From assembly GCF_014648995.1 (NCBI RefSeq), contig NZ_BMSE01000021.1, positions 1-64,000 of the forward strand: DNA of 64,000 nucleotides. The letters are read 5' to 3'. The notes beneath the pieces are model-generated. The model made no database searches. It saw only the letters and a list, made by a program, of their open reading frames with translations, and had not been told where the DNA came from. The translations under genes and the position numbers were made by a program. Shown here one piece after another: positions 61,575 through 64,000 of the stretch; positions within the stretch are counted from its first letter, which is position 1, and each line of letters begins with the position of its first letter. Source of the DNA: Streptomyces massasporeus. GTDB lineage: Bacteria > Actinomycetota > Actinomycetes > Streptomycetales > Streptomycetaceae.

Positions 61575-62675
61575 GTGAGTACGTCCACCACCGTCGACCG
61601 CGCGTTCGGAGCGGCCCTCTACGATTCCGGCGAGACGGCCCTCGACACCGGCGCGTCCCTGCTCGCCTCCGACCCGGCGGCGGACGCCGAACTCGACCGG
61701 CGTGGGGAGGAGTTCGTCGCGGCGGCCTGGCGGCGCGGCTGGCAGCCCGCCGACGTCGTACGGTTCGTGCGGCGCGAACTGGACGACGTCCACGTACTCC
61801 TCGTGGCCGCGCTGATCCGCGCGCAGGCACCCGGCGACGGACCCCGGGGTCACCGCTGGAACACGCAGCTCGCGGAACTCCCCGCCGACGCCCCGCCCCG
61901 CACCGACCGGTTCTCGTACGCCACCGCCGTGCTGGAGCTGTACCGCCTGCTGCTGCGGCTGCCCTCCCTGGAGGCCCTGGAGGAGGCGCCCGGGGAGGCG
62001 CGGACCGAGTCCCGCATGCTCACCCGCATCCGCGCCCTGCTCGCCAAGGCCGAAGCCACCGGGTTCCCGGAGGAGGCGGAGGCGCTCAGCGCCAAGGCGC
62101 AGGAGCTGATGGCCCGGCACAGCGTCGACGAGGCGCTGCTCGCGGCGCGGGCGCCGTCCCCGGACACCCCCGGGGCCTGCCGGATCGGGGTCGAGCCGCC
62201 GTACGAGCAGGCCAAGGCGGTGCTGCTGGACGCCGTCGCCGGCGCCAACCACTGCCGCGCGGTGTGGAACGAACCCCTCGGCTTCTCCACCGTCGTCGGT
62301 TTCGAAACCGACCTGGAGGCGGTCGAACTCCTCTACACCTCACTCCTGGTGCAGGCCACGACCGCGATGACGAAGGCGGAGGCCGCGCAGCGGGCGGGCG
62401 GCCGCAAGCGCACCAAGACGTTCCGGCAGTCGTTCCTCGCGGCCTACGCCCACCGCATCGGCGCCCGCCTGGCGGCGGCTGCCGAGACCCAGGTGACCGA
62501 CGACCTGCTCCCGGTCCTCGCCTCCCGCGAGGTCGCCGTCACCGGGCGGCTGGACCGGATGTTCCCGGAGACGACCACGACCCGGCTGCGCGGGGTGCGG
62601 GACGCGGCGGGCTGGACGGAGGGCGCGCAGGCGGCGGACCGGGCCCAGGTCCGGCACCGGCCGCCGCTGCGCTGA
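61575..62675 (+). CDS. DUF2786 protein
   Basis: A 366-residue protein. The DUF2786 motif (about residues 152-190) is visible as RMLTRIRALLAKAEATGFPEEA followed by EALSAKAQELMARHSVDEALL (only partial strings given: RIRALLAKAEATGFPEEA, KAQELMARHSVDE). The N-terminal helical domain and the C-terminal RKRTKTFRQSFLAAYAHRIG segment are conserved in actinobacterial members. DUF2786 is a small helical domain, sometimes linked to phage or DNA contexts, with no settled function. The GTG at 61575 follows ATGGCACCATCGGCCC, without a strong ribosome site. The tail RAQVRHRPPLR is basic. Confidence 0.8.
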   Translation: MSTSTTVDRAFGAALYDSGETALDTGASLLASDPAADAELDRRGEEFVAAAWRRGWQPADVVRFVRRELDDVHVLLVAALIRAQAPGDGPRGHRWNTQLAELPADAPPRTDRFSYATAVLELYRLLLRLPSLEALEEAPGEARTESRMLTRIRALLAKAEATGFPEEAEALSAKAQELMARHSVDEALLAARAPSPDTPGACRIGVEPPYEQAKAVLLDAVAGANHCRAVWNEPLGFSTVVGFETDLEAVELLYTSLLVQATTAMTKAEAAQRAGGRKRTKTFRQSFLAAYAHRIGARLAAAAETQVTDDLLPVLASREVAVTGRLDRMFPETTTTRLRGVRDAAGWTEGAQAADRAQVRHRPPLR

Positions 62676-62699
62676 CCTGCCGTCGGGCGGTCGGTGCCG

Positions 62700-63227
62700 T
62701 CAGTCGCCCGAGGTCTCGAAGCCGCTCACCGAGGGCTTCTGGTCATCCGTCCAGTCGACCGCGCCGTACGACCAGGTCAGTTCGTGCGCCGTCCTGCTGT
62801 CGCCGGGCAGGGTGAAGGACGCCTTGTGCACGTCGAGGCTCTCCGCGGAGCCCGCCTCGCTGCGGACGTAGGTGATCGTGAAGGACGTGGTGCCGCCCTT
62901 CCCGAGGGTCAGCGACTGGGGCTTCGCGCCCTCGTCCGGAAGGACGGAGGTCGTCTTGTCGTCGGCCAGCAGGTCCACGCCGGGGAAGCCCTTCAGCGTG
63001 CACTGCGCGCCCTTGTTGGTGAGCGTCACGGTGACGGTGCCGGTGTCGCCGGCGGCCGGGGCGGTGGCGGCGCCGACCTCCACGCCCATGTCACCGAGCG
63101 CGCAGGCCGAATCGCTCGGCCGGTCCGCGTTCTTGACGTCGTCGCCACCGGACTTGTCGTCGCTGCAGCCGGTCAGCAGGACCGTCGCGGCGAGGGCGGC
63201 GGCCAGGGTGAGGGGGTAGGTGCGCAT
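62700..63227 (-). CDS. DUF4232 lipoprotein
   Basis: A 175-residue predicted lipoprotein. Signal RTYPLTLAAALAATVLLTGCSDD has lipobox LTGC (Cys about 21). The mature part is a DUF4232 beta-sandwich with two characteristic cysteines (SACALGDMGV and GAQCTLKGFPGVDLL), likely a disulfide. Function unknown; it is cell-surface. The ATG at 63227 has AGAGGA 5-6 bases upstream. Co-oriented with the next lipoprotein-like gene, it is separated from it by a 39-bp repeat array. Confidence 0.88.
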   Translation of the reverse strand: MRTYPLTLAAALAATVLLTGCSDDKSGGDDVKNADRPSDSACALGDMGVEVGAATAPAAGDTGTVTVTLTNKGAQCTLKGFPGVDLLADDKTTSVLPDEGAKPQSLTLGKGGTTSFTITYVRSEAGSAESLDVHKASFTLPGDSRTAHELTWSYGAVDWTDDQKPSVSGFETSGD

Positions 63228-63312
63228 GAGGTCCTCTGGACGTGTCGAACGAAAGCGGCATCGGGCCCCTGGATCATCACGCACGCGACTGCCGCGGGGG
63301 CACGCACCCCCT

Positions 63313-63525
63313 ACGATTCCCCCGAACGCCGGACGGGCCCTTGGGCTCGGGGTGATTCCCTGGACGCCCGGATGGGTCCTTGGGCTCGGGGTGATTCCCT
63401 GGACGCCCGGATGGGTCCTTGGGCCCCGGGTGATTCCCCGGACGCCGGACGGGCCCCTCGGCCCCGGGTGACTCTCCGGACGCCGGACGGGTCCCTCGGC
63501 CCCGGGTGACTCCCCGGACGCCGGA
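63313..63525. repeat. 39-bp tandem array between two lipoprotein genes
   Basis: Unit of 38-39 bp starting GTGATTCCCTGGACGCCCGG, in five copies beginning at 63352, 63391, 63430, 63468 and about 63507, after a partial copy at 63313. It fills most of the 350-bp gap. The rest holds only the lipoprotein's leader region. Confidence 0.92.
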
Positions 63526-63577
63526 CGGGCCGCGCTGCCCTCAGGCGATCCGCGGCCCGTCCGTACGCCGTCGGGTG

Positions 63578-64000
63578 TCAGCCGAGGCTCGCCGTCGGCA
63601 GTCCCGTCGGGAGCTTGCCGCCCTCGGTCTTCCGGTAGGTCTCCGCGCCGAGGCCGCCCTCCCAGGTGACCTTGAGGCTGCTCCCGTTCACGGAGTCGAC
63701 CATGCCGGTCGCCCGGTCCTTGGAGCCGTCCGTGCACTTCAGGCGGATCATGCGCATCCCGGACTCCTCGCCCGCGGTGCCGCTGCACACGCTCCCGCCG
63801 GTGCCGAACAGGGCGGCCTGCTTTCCGGTGATCACCAGGGCCACGGCCTTGCCGTCGGTCGTCGCGAGCCAGCTGCCCGCCAGCTCGCCGCCTGCCGAGT
63901 CCCCGGAACCGGACCCGGAGTCGCCGCCCGTACCGGCGGACGCCGAGGCGGACGGGGACGCGCTGGAGGCCGAGTCGTCGCCCGAACCGCCGTCGCTGCT
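63578..64000 (-). CDS. Secreted or lipoprotein of unknown family (5' end outside window)
   Basis: 140 residues are visible; the start lies beyond base 64000. The visible part begins in a flexible S/G/A/D linker (SASPSASASAGTGGDSGSGS), as follows a lipobox in many Streptomyces lipoproteins. A compact domain follows: LAGSWLATTDGKAVALVITG, CSGTAGEES with cysteine, IRLKCTDGSKDRATG with a second cysteine, and YRKTEGGKLPTGLPTASLG. The two cysteines may pair. I recognise no family. The linker suggests an exported, membrane-anchored protein. Confidence 0.75.
   Translation of the reverse strand, partial: SSDGGSGDDSASSASPSASASAGTGGDSGSGSGDSAGGELAGSWLATTDGKAVALVITGKQAALFGTGGSVCSGTAGEESGMRMIRLKCTDGSKDRATGMVDSVNGSSLKVTWEGGLGAETYRKTEGGKLPTGLPTASLG

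Overview
The window is chromosomal DNA of a Streptomyces or a very close relative. Coding GC is very high. GTG and TTG starts follow GGAGG-type ribosome binding sites. Neighbouring genes are chained by ATGA overlaps. Lineage-marker genes are present: wblA, bldG with its anti-sigma partner, a Streptomyces-type crp, and a topA with a lysine-rich tail. From memory, the gene order from the penicillin-binding protein at 3.3 kb to the secreted hydrolase at 52.5 kb matches S. coelicolor SCO3580 down to SCO3540. The helicase/topA/Tad/HAD part also matches M. tuberculosis Rv3646c-Rv3661. I ran no alignment.

Layout. 0-0.4 kb: a lower-GC scrap with the end of an unknown gene, beside tRNA-Pro(CGG). 0.4-5.6 kb: membrane protein, metallophosphoesterase, GatB/YqeY protein, class A PBP. 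5.6-9.2 kb: wblA, then two ArsA/Get3-like ATPases on the opposite strand, separated by a 39-bp repeat array. 9.2-16 kb: DUF4177, RidA, Nudix, MBL hydrolase, crp, nth, CoA-pyrophosphatase-type Nudix and a MarP-type membrane protease. 16-26.7 kb: epoxide-hydrolase-like enzyme with a holin-X-type membrane protein, nhaA, acsA, a SulP-carbonic anhydrase fusion, a polysaccharide-deacetylase-like lipoprotein and a degenerate Fic-fold protein. 27-33.7 kb: HAD phosphatase, 6C small RNA, and a compact Tad (type IVc pilus) operon. 33.6-40.6 kb: DEAH helicase, bldG and its anti-sigma partner, proton-pumping pyrophosphatase, lipoprotein. 40.8-52.5 kb: methyltransferase, small membrane protein, topA, a membrane-domain/thymidylate-kinase/coiled-coil fusion, DNA polymerase III delta', TAP-like hydrolase. 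52.6-64 kb: tRNA-Thr(CGT), AraC/GyrI regulator, glycosyltransferase, AfsR/SARP regulator, PolA-like polymerase, an HTH-ClpN regulator, LysE exporter, DUF2786 protein and two lipoproteins, the last cut by the window edge.

How the genes work together. Most of the window is conserved housekeeping and developmental-control DNA, not a mobile island. Functional groups visible are: the Tad pilus operon (ssd-tadA-tadB-tadC-pilin-tadE-tadE-like); the BldG anti-anti-sigma/anti-sigma switch; a DNA-metabolism group (topA, tmk, delta', nth, helicase, polymerase); and nucleotide or CoA clean-up enzymes (two Nudix, MBL, RidA).

The most distinctive structural theme is at least ten unrelated short tandem-repeat arrays (unit lengths 14, 16, 20, 21, 22, 23, 36, 39, 39 and 55 bp). 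Nearly all sit exactly at gene junctions. Two of them duplicate the stop/start junction of translationally coupled genes, which leaves decoy mini-cistrons. A second notable feature is the HTH-ClpN gene. It has a near-consensus promoter nested in two palindromes and placed so that its transcript should be leaderless.
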